Shown here: piece by piece, positions 47,657-55,648 of the stretch
How positions within the stretch are numbered: the first letter of the stretch is position 1
Layout: every line of letters begins with the position of its first letter
From: Yersinia proxima
GTDB taxonomy: Bacteria > Pseudomonadota > Gammaproteobacteria > Enterobacterales > Enterobacteriaceae
NCBI RefSeq assembly: GCF_902170785.1
Contig: NZ_CABHYG010000004.1
Span: 682,001-746,000 of the forward strand
Length of the DNA stretch: 64,000 bases
Direction: 5' to 3'
The notes under the pieces: model-generated
What the model saw: the letters and a program-made list of their open reading frames with translations, nothing else
Database searches by the model: none
What the model was told of the DNA's origin: nothing
Made by a program: the position numbers and the translations under genes

Positions 47657-48520
47657 ATGTTGACCCTTGAATTACCCGAAGCCCCCGAAAAGTTGTATTA
47701 CTCCGCCGGGGATGCCCATCCACTAGATAAGCTCGAGAGCGATAAAATCGTTCAAATGGTCATCGATCTGGATGTTGCCAATTCTGATAGTGAGCATTAT
47801 GTCACCGGTTGGATGGGGCTAAATAGCGTGGTGGTGATACGTAATTATCAAAACAAGCGCGGCACTGCCAACGGCTTTGTATTGAACAAAGGGGATCGCT
47901 ATCGGCTGAGTGTTCAGTCAATTGAGTTTCGCATTCCCAAGGTGGTGTTATGGATGAGTTTCCGCCGCAAGCCCCGTACCATGGAGCTAATAACTTACGA
48001 AACTTTAGGCGACCAACCCAGTGGTATGCAGCAATACCGTAATATTCTCGAAGAGGACTTACGCCAGCAACTGGATAAAGATTGGCGCGAACTGAATGAT
48101 TATCTGGGCGCGGCTTGCTGGCAAATCGAAAATGATGTGCCGTTGTGGCAGCAAGCGCATCGAGAAATAACATTGGATGCGATTAACCAGCTCGCTGCGG
48201 CTCCCATTTTCCGCACCAAACATTTGCAAGCTGATGGCAATTATGCCGGTTTCTGGGCAGGCGATTACTTTTTTGCCGTCAGGCAACCTACGGCCGATAA
48301 CCCCTTACCCGCGATACAAATTTCCTGGCGAGAAAATGAAAAAGAGATCGGCAGCTATCTGTTCGATCTCATAAAAGATGAGGGTGGCGAGCCGAAATTG
48401 TTACTGTGCATTCGCCCGCGTAAAGGGGCTGAAAGTTACCTGCTTAACCGTTTTGATGCCCATCATTTGCAGCGGGCCATCGCGATGTTTGCCATGACGC
48501 AGCGCTATTTACTGGCATAA
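47657..48520 (+). CDS. Hypothetical protein of 287 residues
   Basis: I do not recognise this family. From ATG 47657 the product is soluble, with no signal peptide or membrane segment. The first half looks beta-rich (VTGWMGLNSVVVIRNYQNKR, YRLSVQSIEFRIPKVVLWMS), the middle is helical (EEDLRQQLDKDWRELNDYLG), and the last third has FWAGDYFFAVRQP and LFDLIKDEGGEPKLLLCIRP. Codon use resembles the core genes, so recent transfer is not indicated. AAGG lies 6 bases before the ATG; an upstream TTG start at 47618 lies within ERIC DNA and is rejected. The neighbours (ivy, thiD) give no functional link. Confidence 0.7.
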   Translation: MLTLELPEAPEKLYYSAGDAHPLDKLESDKIVQMVIDLDVANSDSEHYVTGWMGLNSVVVIRNYQNKRGTANGFVLNKGDRYRLSVQSIEFRIPKVVLWMSFRRKPRTMELITYETLGDQPSGMQQYRNILEEDLRQQLDKDWRELNDYLGAACWQIENDVPLWQQAHREITLDAINQLAAAPIFRTKHLQADGNYAGFWAGDYFFAVRQPTADNPLPAIQISWRENEKEIGSYLFDLIKDEGGEPKLLLCIRPRKGAESYLLNRFDAHHLQRAIAMFAMTQRYLLA

Positions 48521-48538
48521 AAAAACAAATTCTTGTGT

Positions 48539-48584
48539 GTGAGCGCAGTTAACACCCCTGCGCCTCCAAGGGCGAAGGGCATTA
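48539..48584. repeat. ERIC right-arm remnant at the thiD 3' end
   Basis: GTGAGCGCAGTTAACACCCC and CTCCAAGGGCGAAGGGCATT resemble the right arm of the ERIC-type copy at 9631-9673. The final TTA supplies the thiD stop codon (TAA on the minus strand). The match is diverged. Confidence 0.45.
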
Positions 48585-49382
48585 CCACCATCGGTGGAAA
48601 TGATGCACCGGCCCGATCCCCTGTCCCACCTCAAGGGTATCTGCCTGCTCCAGCGCACCTTGCAGATAATCCTTGGCCGCACTGACAGTATCCGGCCAGT
48701 TGGCATATCGAGGCCGCAATGCTGCCAGTGCTGCGGATAAGGTGCAACCCGTACCGTGGGTATGTCGGGTATTAACCCGACTCGTCACAAAGCGCTGCTC
48801 GCCTTGAGCGGTGAACAGCCAATCCGGGCTTTCTTCGCCGCTCAAATGCCCTCCTTTCATCAATACCCCCTGACAGCCTAAGGCCAACAGTGCCCGCCCC
48901 TGCTCGCGCATTTCTTGCTCGTTATGCGCGGGCTGGCAATCCAGCAGTGCTGCGGCTTCCGGCAAATTCGGGGTAATTAAAGCAACCTGTGGGAGCAGTA
49001 AGCGACGCACTGCATCTACTGCCTGCGGTGCCAGCAATGGATCACCGCTTTTGGCGACCATCACGGTATCTAATACCACAAACGGGATGGGATAACGGCG
49101 TAATTGCGTAGCGACAATATCGACGATTTCGGTATTTGCCAGCATGCCAATTTTAGCGCTATCGATACGCACATCACTGAGAACAGAATCTAATTGGGTG
49201 GCAACAAAAGCCGGTTCGATGGGATAGACAGACTGCACACCGCGGGTGTTTTGCGCCACTAAAGCGGTGATAACACTGGTGCCGTAGGCTTGTAATGCAG
49301 AAAAGGTTTTTAGATCAGCCTGGATACCGGCACCACCACTTGGGTCAGTTCCGGCAATAGTTAACACATTGATACGCTTCAT
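48582..49382 (-). CDS. thiD: Hydroxymethylpyrimidine/phosphomethylpyrimidine kinase ThiD
   Basis: Phosphorylates HMP and HMP-phosphate to HMP-diphosphate for thiamine synthesis. The 266-residue ribokinase-like protein matches E. coli ThiD throughout: MKRINVLTIAGTDPSGGAGI at the start, QADLKTFSALQAYGTSVITA, and the anion-hole motif THGTGCTLSAALAALRPR near residue 212. The ATG at 49382 agrees with the family; an in-frame GTG at 49388 adds two residues. It is preceded immediately by a TPP riboswitch and stands apart from other thi genes. Confidence 0.96.
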   Translation of the reverse strand: MKRINVLTIAGTDPSGGAGIQADLKTFSALQAYGTSVITALVAQNTRGVQSVYPIEPAFVATQLDSVLSDVRIDSAKIGMLANTEIVDIVATQLRRYPIPFVVLDTVMVAKSGDPLLAPQAVDAVRRLLLPQVALITPNLPEAAALLDCQPAHNEQEMREQGRALLALGCQGVLMKGGHLSGEESPDWLFTAQGEQRFVTSRVNTRHTHGTGCTLSAALAALRPRYANWPDTVSAAKDYLQGALEQADTLEVGQGIGPVHHFHRWW

Positions 49383-49387
49383 ATACA

Positions 49388-49472
49388 CTTCCCTACGCTG
49401 GCATAATCCAGATCAGGTAATACGGGTAATATCTCAGCTATACCACGATTTGTGGCAGGCACCCCGAGTCAG
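49388..49472 (-). promoter_or_regulatory. TPP riboswitch (THI box) controlling thiD
   Basis: On the minus strand the stretch reads CTGACTCGGGGTGCC, then GCTGAGATATTACCC, ACCTGATCTGGATTATGCC and AGCGTAGGGAAG, the conserved elements of the TPP aptamer. The 3' end (AGGGAAG) lies 7 bases before the thiD ATG and doubles as its ribosome-binding site, so ligand binding should block translation initiation. Confidence 0.93.
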
Positions 49473-49564
49473 AATTGTTATTATCACGGGCAGGTGATAG
49501 AAGATCAATGATGTATTAGCTAAACCAATAATCACCCCAACAGCCTTGGAGGGATAATTGAAGG

Positions 49565-49786
49565 ATGAATATCAAAACTCGTCATTATCAGGAAAGCGAT
49601 CGCCCTTTTTTTGCGTACTTTGTATTTGGCGTCACTCCGGGACACTTTTAGCTGACTGGATAGAGGAACGCTTTAGGCTGGAAAAATTTGATCGCTCCAC
49701 TCTTCCATTCTGGGTGAAATTATTTTGGTGGCAATTAACGGCGGCAATATATCGGTGCATTGGCATAATGAAAAGAAAGTGTCATA
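49565..49786 (+). pseudogene. Decayed GNAT-like acetyltransferase remnant
   Basis: No frame is open over the stretch, but pieces in three frames resemble the start of a GNAT protein: MNIKTRHYQESDRPF (frame of ATG 49565), then, if one T of the 7-T run at 49606-49612 is removed, LRTLYLASLRDTFS followed by an in-frame TGA where Trp is expected, then WIEERFRLEKFDRSTL, then GEIILVAINGGNISV. Several frameshifts and a nonsense change are needed, and the acetyl-CoA binding half is absent. AAGGATG gives a plausible old start. The family call is by pattern only. Confidence 0.45.
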
Positions 49787-49807
49787 AGGGAGCCTTAACT
49801 CCCTTAT
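49784..49807 (-). terminator. Terminator of the gluconate dehydrogenase operon
   Basis: ATAAGGGAG and CTCCCTTAT form a perfect 9-bp stem with a 6-base loop, 10 bases beyond the cytochrome gene stop. On the minus strand the following bases GACACTTTCTTTTC are moderately T-rich. It may act in both directions. Confidence 0.6.
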
Positions 49808-49816
49808 CTTGATGCA

Positions 49817-51085
49817 TTATTCCCCGCGAAGCTCTTGCACATCCTCAGCTTTGATATTCAAAGTGGGTTGGCCAAACTGTTGCAACAGATAATTGCTCAA
49901 ACTCACCACTTGCTCATCAGTTAATGTGTTGGCAAAACCGGGCATAAAGACCTCGCCATCATTGGTTTTGCGCGACACACCGTGAAGAATCACATTAATC
50001 AGGTTATTTTGTGTGGATGCCCCGACCACCGAGTTTTTCATCAATGATGGATAATAACCGTCTTTCACCCCCTCACCGGTAAAGCTGTGGCAACTGGCGC
50101 AATTCCCCAGATACAAACGCGCACCATCGGTGTGGTTATCTGCGGTGAAAGGCATGCCGCGTAAGGTGTTAACACTGGTTGCCGACTGCCCCCAATCCGA
50201 GCGACTCTTGGTTTCATCATCGGGATTCAATGGTTTCAGCGTGCGCAAATAAACCGCCATCGCATTCAGATCACTGTCAGTCAGATGGCGGGTACTGTTT
50301 TCGATCACTTCCGCCATCGGCCCGGCAGCTTGCGCTTTACCATCAACATGGCCGCTACGCAGATATTGCACTACCTGCTCCTGGCTCCAGCCACCAATTC
50401 CGGCATGCGGGTCTGAGGTAATATTGAATGCTGTCCAACCATCAATATCGGCACCAGAATAGGCTTTGCTATCTTTCATTCCCATAGTGATATTACGTGG
50501 GGTATGACATTCACCGCAGTGCCCGAGCGCTTCAACAAAATAAGCCCCCTGATTCCATTGTGCATCCTTGCTGGTATCGGGCTGGAAGCGCTGCCCCTCA
50601 AAATTCACCAAATTCCAGAACCACAATCCCCAGCGCTGATTGAATGGGAACGGCATGTCATTGTCGCGATTCGGTTGGTGTACCGCCGGCAAACTGAACA
50701 GATAGGCTTTAATCGCTTTAACATCATCATCTGTCAGCAAAGTATAAGAGGTGTAAGGGAATGCAGGATAAAGATTCTCGCCATTTTTCCCTTTCCCTTC
50801 ATGTAATGCGCGCAAAAACTCCTCATCCGTCCAACTGCCAATCCCGGTTTCTTTATCGGGTGTGATATTTGGCGAATATAAGGTGCCCATCGGGGTTTTA
50901 AAGGCTAATCCACCAGCAAAGGGTTTACCCTCTTTGGTGGTATGGCACGCCACACAATCCGCGGCTTTAGTCAAATACTCACCACGCGCAATTAAATTGT
51001 CATCCGCACTGGCATAGCCGGTGACAGCTAATCCGAATGCGATAAACAGGTGTTTCATTGAGTGCCCCAAGGTTTGCTTTTTCAT
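49817..51085 (-). CDS. Gluconate 2-dehydrogenase cytochrome c subunit
   Basis: Triheme c-type cytochrome that anchors the FAD dehydrogenase to the periplasmic face of the inner membrane and passes electrons to ubiquinone. The 422-residue protein has a signal peptide (ending GYASA) and three heme motifs CVACH, CGECH and CASCH, each with a downstream methionine-rich stretch (for example FMPGFANTLTDEQ, PMAEVI). It starts at ATG 51085, 2 bases after the GMC-subunit stop, with GAGGTG upstream. An alternative start of longer length would overlap the preceding gene. Last gene of the operon. Confidence 0.9.
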   Translation of the reverse strand: MKKQTLGHSMKHLFIAFGLAVTGYASADDNLIARGEYLTKAADCVACHTTKEGKPFAGGLAFKTPMGTLYSPNITPDKETGIGSWTDEEFLRALHEGKGKNGENLYPAFPYTSYTLLTDDDVKAIKAYLFSLPAVHQPNRDNDMPFPFNQRWGLWFWNLVNFEGQRFQPDTSKDAQWNQGAYFVEALGHCGECHTPRNITMGMKDSKAYSGADIDGWTAFNITSDPHAGIGGWSQEQVVQYLRSGHVDGKAQAAGPMAEVIENSTRHLTDSDLNAMAVYLRTLKPLNPDDETKSRSDWGQSATSVNTLRGMPFTADNHTDGARLYLGNCASCHSFTGEGVKDGYYPSLMKNSVVGASTQNNLINVILHGVSRKTNDGEVFMPGFANTLTDEQVVSLSNYLLQQFGQPTLNIKAEDVQELRGE

Positions 51086-51086
51086 A

Positions 51087-52706
51087 TTACACCTCGGCCT
51101 TGAGTGTTTCAGCGATACGAAGAGAGAGCGCGGCAATCGTCAAAGTACAGTTCACGGAGCCAACAGTTGGCATCACGCTGCTGCTGGCAATAAACAAATT
51201 TTTGTGGTCATGGGTACGGCAATCACTGTCCACCACTGAATCTTTCGGGTCATTACCCATAATAGTTGTACCAGTAATATGGTTATTATTGGCGAAGTTA
51301 TTGTGGAACTGCACTTCCGTACCGCCCATCAACCTGGCTGCCTCGGCATAGACTTCCTGAGTGTGCACCGCACTTTTGCGCACATAATCATCCATCGCAT
51401 AGTAAAACTCTGGTTTCGGAATACCGATGGCATCTTTCTCGGTCGGGCTGGGAATAATACGATTTTCTACATGTGGTAAGATTTCGTGGAAACTATCGAA
51501 CTGCACAAAGCGCGCTGCCCGATCACGGATTTTCGCATCCAACTGAGGCCCAAGCTGCAATTCCCCCTGTTTGAGTAACTCAATTGTGACCTGATCCGTG
51601 CGCGACAAGTTGGATAAATGAATCTTTTTCGCCGCATATTCGGAGCGAAATGCGCCATCCCGGAAACCAATCAAAGAGGTCATTTCCTGCGGGCCGCGCC
51701 CCGGCCACAACGGTTCATTAGCCATAAAGGTCACGCCAGTGCCTGGGTGATCCATCAGATTGCGCCCAACCATATCGGAGCTATTCCCAACACCAAGCGG
51801 GTTTTTATCACTGGTGGACATCAGCATCAGTTTTGGCGTTTCAATACCATTAGCCGCCAGCACAAAATACTTACCCTCAGCGCGATGCTCATTACCCTGC
51901 GCATCCTTAAATAGGGCGGCAGTGATCTGCTGTTGGTCATTGACTTCCAGTTTATAAACCACGGCTTGTGGGCGGATAACAGCACCTGCAAGCTCGGCTT
52001 TTTCAACATGGGTAATGGCGTTATACATCGCCCCTATCGGGCAAATTGGCATGCAGTTATTGTTGCCACAACAGGTGGGACGGCCATCATAAGGGCGGCT
52101 GTTGCGCGCCACCGGCTCGGTCACAACATCAAATTTGCTACCATTAAAAGTGTGACTGTTTAGTACGGTTTTAATGCGCTGTTCATTCCACGATAGTGGC
52201 AGCGGTGCCATTGGATAAGGCGCACTGCGCGGTGAGCCAAGATCTTCATCACTCGGCCCCCAAACACCTAACTCCTGCTCTGCGCGTAAATACCATTTTT
52301 CCAGCGCTGCGTAGTCAATCGGCCAGTCGCGCCCAACGCCATAAATTGTTTTTAGCTTGAAATCATTTGGCAGGAAACGCCAGGCTGATGCCGCCCAATG
52401 CCAGGTTGTTCCCCCGACCGCGCGAATATATTGCACATCATATGGGTGTTCACCTTTTTGAATCAGATAGTTATTATTTGGGTTAGATTCAGGATGAGGA
52501 GCATAAGAAGTTGAAGGGTAAGGTGCCATATTGTCTGATTTGTCGGGCTGATTGCGGAAGTTTTCCACAATCTCCCAGCGCGAAAGGCGTGGGCCTGCTT
52601 CTAAAACCAATACTGATTTACCCGCCATCGCTAATTGATGCGCAACCAAACCGCCAGCAACGCCCGAGCCAATGACGACGATATCCGCCTTGAGTGTGTC
52701 AGCCAT
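51087..52706 (-). CDS. Gluconate 2-dehydrogenase FAD (GMC oxidoreductase) subunit
   Basis: Oxidises D-gluconate to 2-keto-D-gluconate in the periplasm. The 539-residue GMC-family protein has the N-terminal FAD motif VVIGSGVAGGLVAHQLAMAG, GGTTWHWAASAWRF (flavin attachment region), the cysteine cluster CCGNNNCMPICPIGA that fits the 3Fe-4S site of this enzyme family, and the C-terminal catalytic histidine region NNHITGTTIMGNDP. It has no signal of its own and is expected to be exported with the Tat-signal-bearing small subunit. GGAGAA precedes the ATG at 52706. A related keto-gluconate or sorbitol enzyme cannot be excluded. Confidence 0.9.
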   Translation of the reverse strand: MADTLKADIVVIGSGVAGGLVAHQLAMAGKSVLVLEAGPRLSRWEIVENFRNQPDKSDNMAPYPSTSYAPHPESNPNNNYLIQKGEHPYDVQYIRAVGGTTWHWAASAWRFLPNDFKLKTIYGVGRDWPIDYAALEKWYLRAEQELGVWGPSDEDLGSPRSAPYPMAPLPLSWNEQRIKTVLNSHTFNGSKFDVVTEPVARNSRPYDGRPTCCGNNNCMPICPIGAMYNAITHVEKAELAGAVIRPQAVVYKLEVNDQQQITAALFKDAQGNEHRAEGKYFVLAANGIETPKLMLMSTSDKNPLGVGNSSDMVGRNLMDHPGTGVTFMANEPLWPGRGPQEMTSLIGFRDGAFRSEYAAKKIHLSNLSRTDQVTIELLKQGELQLGPQLDAKIRDRAARFVQFDSFHEILPHVENRIIPSPTEKDAIGIPKPEFYYAMDDYVRKSAVHTQEVYAEAARLMGGTEVQFHNNFANNNHITGTTIMGNDPKDSVVDSDCRTHDHKNLFIASSSVMPTVGSVNCTLTIAALSLRIAETLKAEV

Positions 52707-52723
52707 AAATGTATTCTCCAAAA

Positions 52724-53233
52724 TTATAAGGCGACATCAGGCTTTGCAGCCCAGTATCCGGGTTTATTCGGGCAATAAGAGCGAATAACCAACACATCGG
52801 ATACCGCATCGAACATCAACGCATTTTCATAACTGATAACTGCCGCATCAGTTCCTTCACCAAGGACACCCACATACCAACCTTGCAGGATCTGCCGGGC
52901 AATCTGCTGCTGTAATGGCAGCCATTGATGAGGCTCACCAGCGGGTAGCGGTTGTAATAAGGCCAGTTTTTGGTCAAAACCACCGATTTTACCGAGCAAT
53001 ACTTGATAGATTCGCTGACCAACCTGCGCATTAAGCTGGCGTTTACCCGTCAGTGCGCGGGAAACCAACATGAATCTTTCAAAATTTTGCGGTGAGGTTT
53101 GAGTTGATGCGGCGAAAGCATCTAAAGAGAGGGGGTTCATCAGGCTGCTGACCAGCCCGACACCAACATACCCTAGCAGGCGACGGCGCGAAATACCGCG
53201 CAGCTGAGGTATCGCAGAGCGAGTTACCGACAT
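52724..53233 (-). CDS. Gluconate 2-dehydrogenase small (gamma) subunit, Tat signal
   Basis: A 169-residue subunit with a twin-arginine signal (ISRRRLLGYVGVGLVSSLMN, residues ~13-32) that probably carries the folded FAD subunit across the membrane. The mature part (NFERFMLVSRALTGKRQLN, GWYVGVLG, MFDAVSDVLVIRSYC) matches the gluconate 2-dehydrogenase subunit 3 family. The ATG at 53233 is preferred over a start 5 codons upstream. GTAGAAAAAA-type purines are weak; GGAG lies just upstream as TGTGGAGAAA. First gene of the three-gene operon, 17 bases before the FAD-subunit gene. Confidence 0.88.
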   Translation of the reverse strand: MSVTRSAIPQLRGISRRRLLGYVGVGLVSSLMNPLSLDAFAASTQTSPQNFERFMLVSRALTGKRQLNAQVGQRIYQVLLGKIGGFDQKLALLQPLPAGEPHQWLPLQQQIARQILQGWYVGVLGEGTDAAVISYENALMFDAVSDVLVIRSYCPNKPGYWAAKPDVAL

Positions 53234-53492
53234 GTTTTTTCTCCACAAAAGAGCACGCGCGCAGTATTCATCTGTTAGCTAAATGGACATGCTATCGGCA
53301 TAGCGTTAACAGATGCGGGTTACTGCGAGCTAAACCACCGTGTGAACACCTAACGGCAGTGGCAATCTTGACTAATGACGAATGGACTTCCCGCCTTATG
53401 GCGATGTGAGTTATAAATTAAAGATGTTAAACATTTAGTTTAGTTGTAAAGATTCGTCAAGATTATACATCCCTTAATGAGAGGGTAAAGTT

Positions 53493-53514
53493 AAATGTGA
53501 CATACATCACACTT
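53493..53514. promoter_or_regulatory. Near-perfect CRP site
   Basis: TGTGA (53496-53500) and TCACA (53507-53511) with a 6-base spacer match the CRP core completely and are flanked by AAA and CTT. A minus-strand TATAAT (53467-53462) lies downstream, placing the site near -48 of a start at about 53455, which is not a standard distance. The likely target is the gluconate dehydrogenase operon, about 260 bases on. The gap 53234-53528 holds no other feature I can name. Confidence 0.7.
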
Positions 53515-53528
53515 TGTAACCATACTGC

Positions 53529-55397
53529 CTAGTTATTCTCCCATTTGATTAATACATCAACTCGATTAAGGACATACGCTACCTGATGCCAAATTTTGGT
53601 GTATTCATCTGAACCATAAGTCTGCAGAAACGTGATCAGTAGTGTTTTTGTTTGCTCCAATACCGATTTATCGACTGGTTGGTTTCCATTTTTTTCAAAG
53701 AGCGCCTCTAGCGCTTCAACCTTTTTTAAGAAAGCAGCCAATTCATCACTCCATTCATTTATATGCAACCTATGTGCGATTTGTGACAATAGCCAAGGAA
53801 TGTAGTAACGGCTGAGATCGGTATTCAGTACCCGATAATCCGTTAACGACCAACGGGTATTTAGCCCCCCACAGAGGGGATTATTTTTATCGTGAGTGGC
53901 ACTTAATTCACAAACACCTTTTTCCATCTCAAGGATATGAGCCAAGGCCTGGTTATTAATAAGTATTGCATCTTGCGGCTTTCGTTCACTGAAATTAATT
54001 GCCTGACCAATATACTCACCCAATTTAGGACCAACAACTCCCCCTCTTAAATTTATCTTCTGCTGGTTTTCATTAATATAAAAATGTAGAATTTTATTTT
54101 CATGCCCATTAACTAAATAGTGGTGTTCATTATCTGCAATAAAATTCCACTTATGAGTATATTTATTATAGGCAATACCATTATCACAACGATACTCAAT
54201 AGTATTGTCACTATAACTACTGCGATTATAGGTGAAGTTGAGTGGTAACGTCAGCCCCTGCCCCACAGGATTATTTATTAATGAGAGACATGATGCTTCT
54301 TTTAATTTTTGTTCATCACTCGATTTATTATAAGAAATTAAAGATTTGGTCTCTGCATTGTAATACACATGCATCCCTATTTTATCACCGCCCAAATAAA
54401 TATTAACATCATCTATTTTATCTAAATGACTGACAACGATATCTCTGTGGCCGGACTCATTTAATGACTCCAATGTCTCTTTATATTGAAGGAAAGGTCT
54501 TACCGCAGATGACGTTATCTTCTCAATGTACGAATCATCAAACCATATTGTATTTTTGTTAATTTCAACCTCAGAATTATAACCTTGATTTCCTCGACCA
54601 AGCAGATGATTCATCATATTGGGTCGGGGCTGAAAATTCACATAAAAGCCCTGATCATCTAAAGACAGAGCAGTACCCGTACCTTTATTCACCAATACAG
54701 TTTGACCCTGTATTTTTTGAGGGAACCAAATCTGCCCTGTATTTCCTATATCGCAATAGCTAAATGCCACATCAGCAGCTAAATTACCCTTCCTACGATC
54801 TGCCGGAAGCAAACAATAAATATTACGATCAAACCCTTGTCCAGAAAATGCGGTCATAATCTGCCCTGCGTGGCTATAAAAGATAGAGGAACTTTGACTG
54901 TCGATATCGATGGGCTGCTCCTTTCGTCTTAAAAGAATACTGTGGCCGCGGCTTAAATAATAACTGTAGCTGAGATACTTTTCTGGAAACAGATTGGAGT
55001 TATAGTTAAAAACGACACCATTATTACTGGAGTACAGTTTTTTAGGTAATACACGATAAGAACTTATATCGGATATTAAACCGCATTCTTTCAGCTCAGC
55101 AGAGTTGGTATTTTTATAAAACGATGCCGTTTTTCCCGTAAATGAAAAATCACTAAAGACATCGACCTGGAGGTTTAACGGTATTTTAATAGAGGATATA
55201 TTATTATTCCACTGACTAAATAACCACTCATCCTCAGTATAATAAGGCACACAGAACTTCTTTGAATCACCTTTTTCAGTATAGCCATCATTAGAGTAAA
55301 AACAGACATTATCCTCATCAAAATGATTGGACATTGAACTGTATGAAATAAAAAATAATGTATAAAATACCTTACCCAATTGATTATTGATATTCAT
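53529..55397 (-). CDS. Putative secreted protein with beta-gamma-crystallin and lectin-like regions
   Basis: A 622-residue product that I cannot assign to a named family. It begins with a hydrophobic, probably secretory N-terminus (about 1-22, KVFYTLFFISYSSMS). Residues ~31-116 have the two-motif pattern of a beta-gamma-crystallin fold: VCFYSNDGYTEKG, ISSIKIP, VDVFSDFSFTGKTASFY and ISDISSYRV. Residues ~185-260 resemble a ricin-type lectin repeat (CDIGNTGQIWFP, LVNKGTGTALSLDDQG). The C-terminal third is helical. The gene is much more AT-rich than its neighbours, suggesting acquisition. AAGGTGA precedes the ATG. It is transcribed alone; a CRP-like site lies just beyond its 3' end. A secreted adhesin or toxin-associated role is only a guess. 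Confidence 0.75.
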   Translation of the reverse strand: MNINNQLGKVFYTLFFISYSSMSNHFDEDNVCFYSNDGYTEKGDSKKFCVPYYTEDEWLFSQWNNNISSIKIPLNLQVDVFSDFSFTGKTASFYKNTNSAELKECGLISDISSYRVLPKKLYSSNNGVVFNYNSNLFPEKYLSYSYYLSRGHSILLRRKEQPIDIDSQSSSIFYSHAGQIMTAFSGQGFDRNIYCLLPADRRKGNLAADVAFSYCDIGNTGQIWFPQKIQGQTVLVNKGTGTALSLDDQGFYVNFQPRPNMMNHLLGRGNQGYNSEVEINKNTIWFDDSYIEKITSSAVRPFLQYKETLESLNESGHRDIVVSHLDKIDDVNIYLGGDKIGMHVYYNAETKSLISYNKSSDEQKLKEASCLSLINNPVGQGLTLPLNFTYNRSSYSDNTIEYRCDNGIAYNKYTHKWNFIADNEHHYLVNGHENKILHFYINENQQKINLRGGVVGPKLGEYIGQAINFSERKPQDAILINNQALAHILEMEKGVCELSATHDKNNPLCGGLNTRWSLTDYRVLNTDLSRYYIPWLLSQIAHRLHINEWSDELAAFLKKVEALEALFEKNGNQPVDKSVLEQTKTLLITFLQTYGSDEYTKIWHQVAYVLNRVDVLIKWENN

Positions 55398-55581
55398 GCT
55401 TCACCTTTTAAAATAAGTAAGCAGAAACATGCTATTTATTGGCATGGCCCGATGTGTAATAATTGGTTTTTATACTCACACACTCATAAACAGCTTAAAA
55501 CAATAATCTATGGAAAATTAATTCATTTTTTATTTATATTTAAAGATAAAAACACAATTACTATTTTTCTTACAACCAACA

Positions 55582-55612
55582 TAAAAAAAGCCTCCTAAAA
55601 TATCGGAGGCTT
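55582..55612 (-). terminator. Rho-independent terminator after guaA
   Basis: On the minus strand AAGCCTCC and GGAGGCTT form an 8-bp stem with a 9-base loop, followed by a run of T. It lies 37 bases after the guaA stop. The rest of 55398-55581 is AT-rich and holds no gene I can support. Confidence 0.9.
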
Positions 55613-55648
55613 CATTTACATCTCAAAAGAATATCTTAATGGGAAAAC

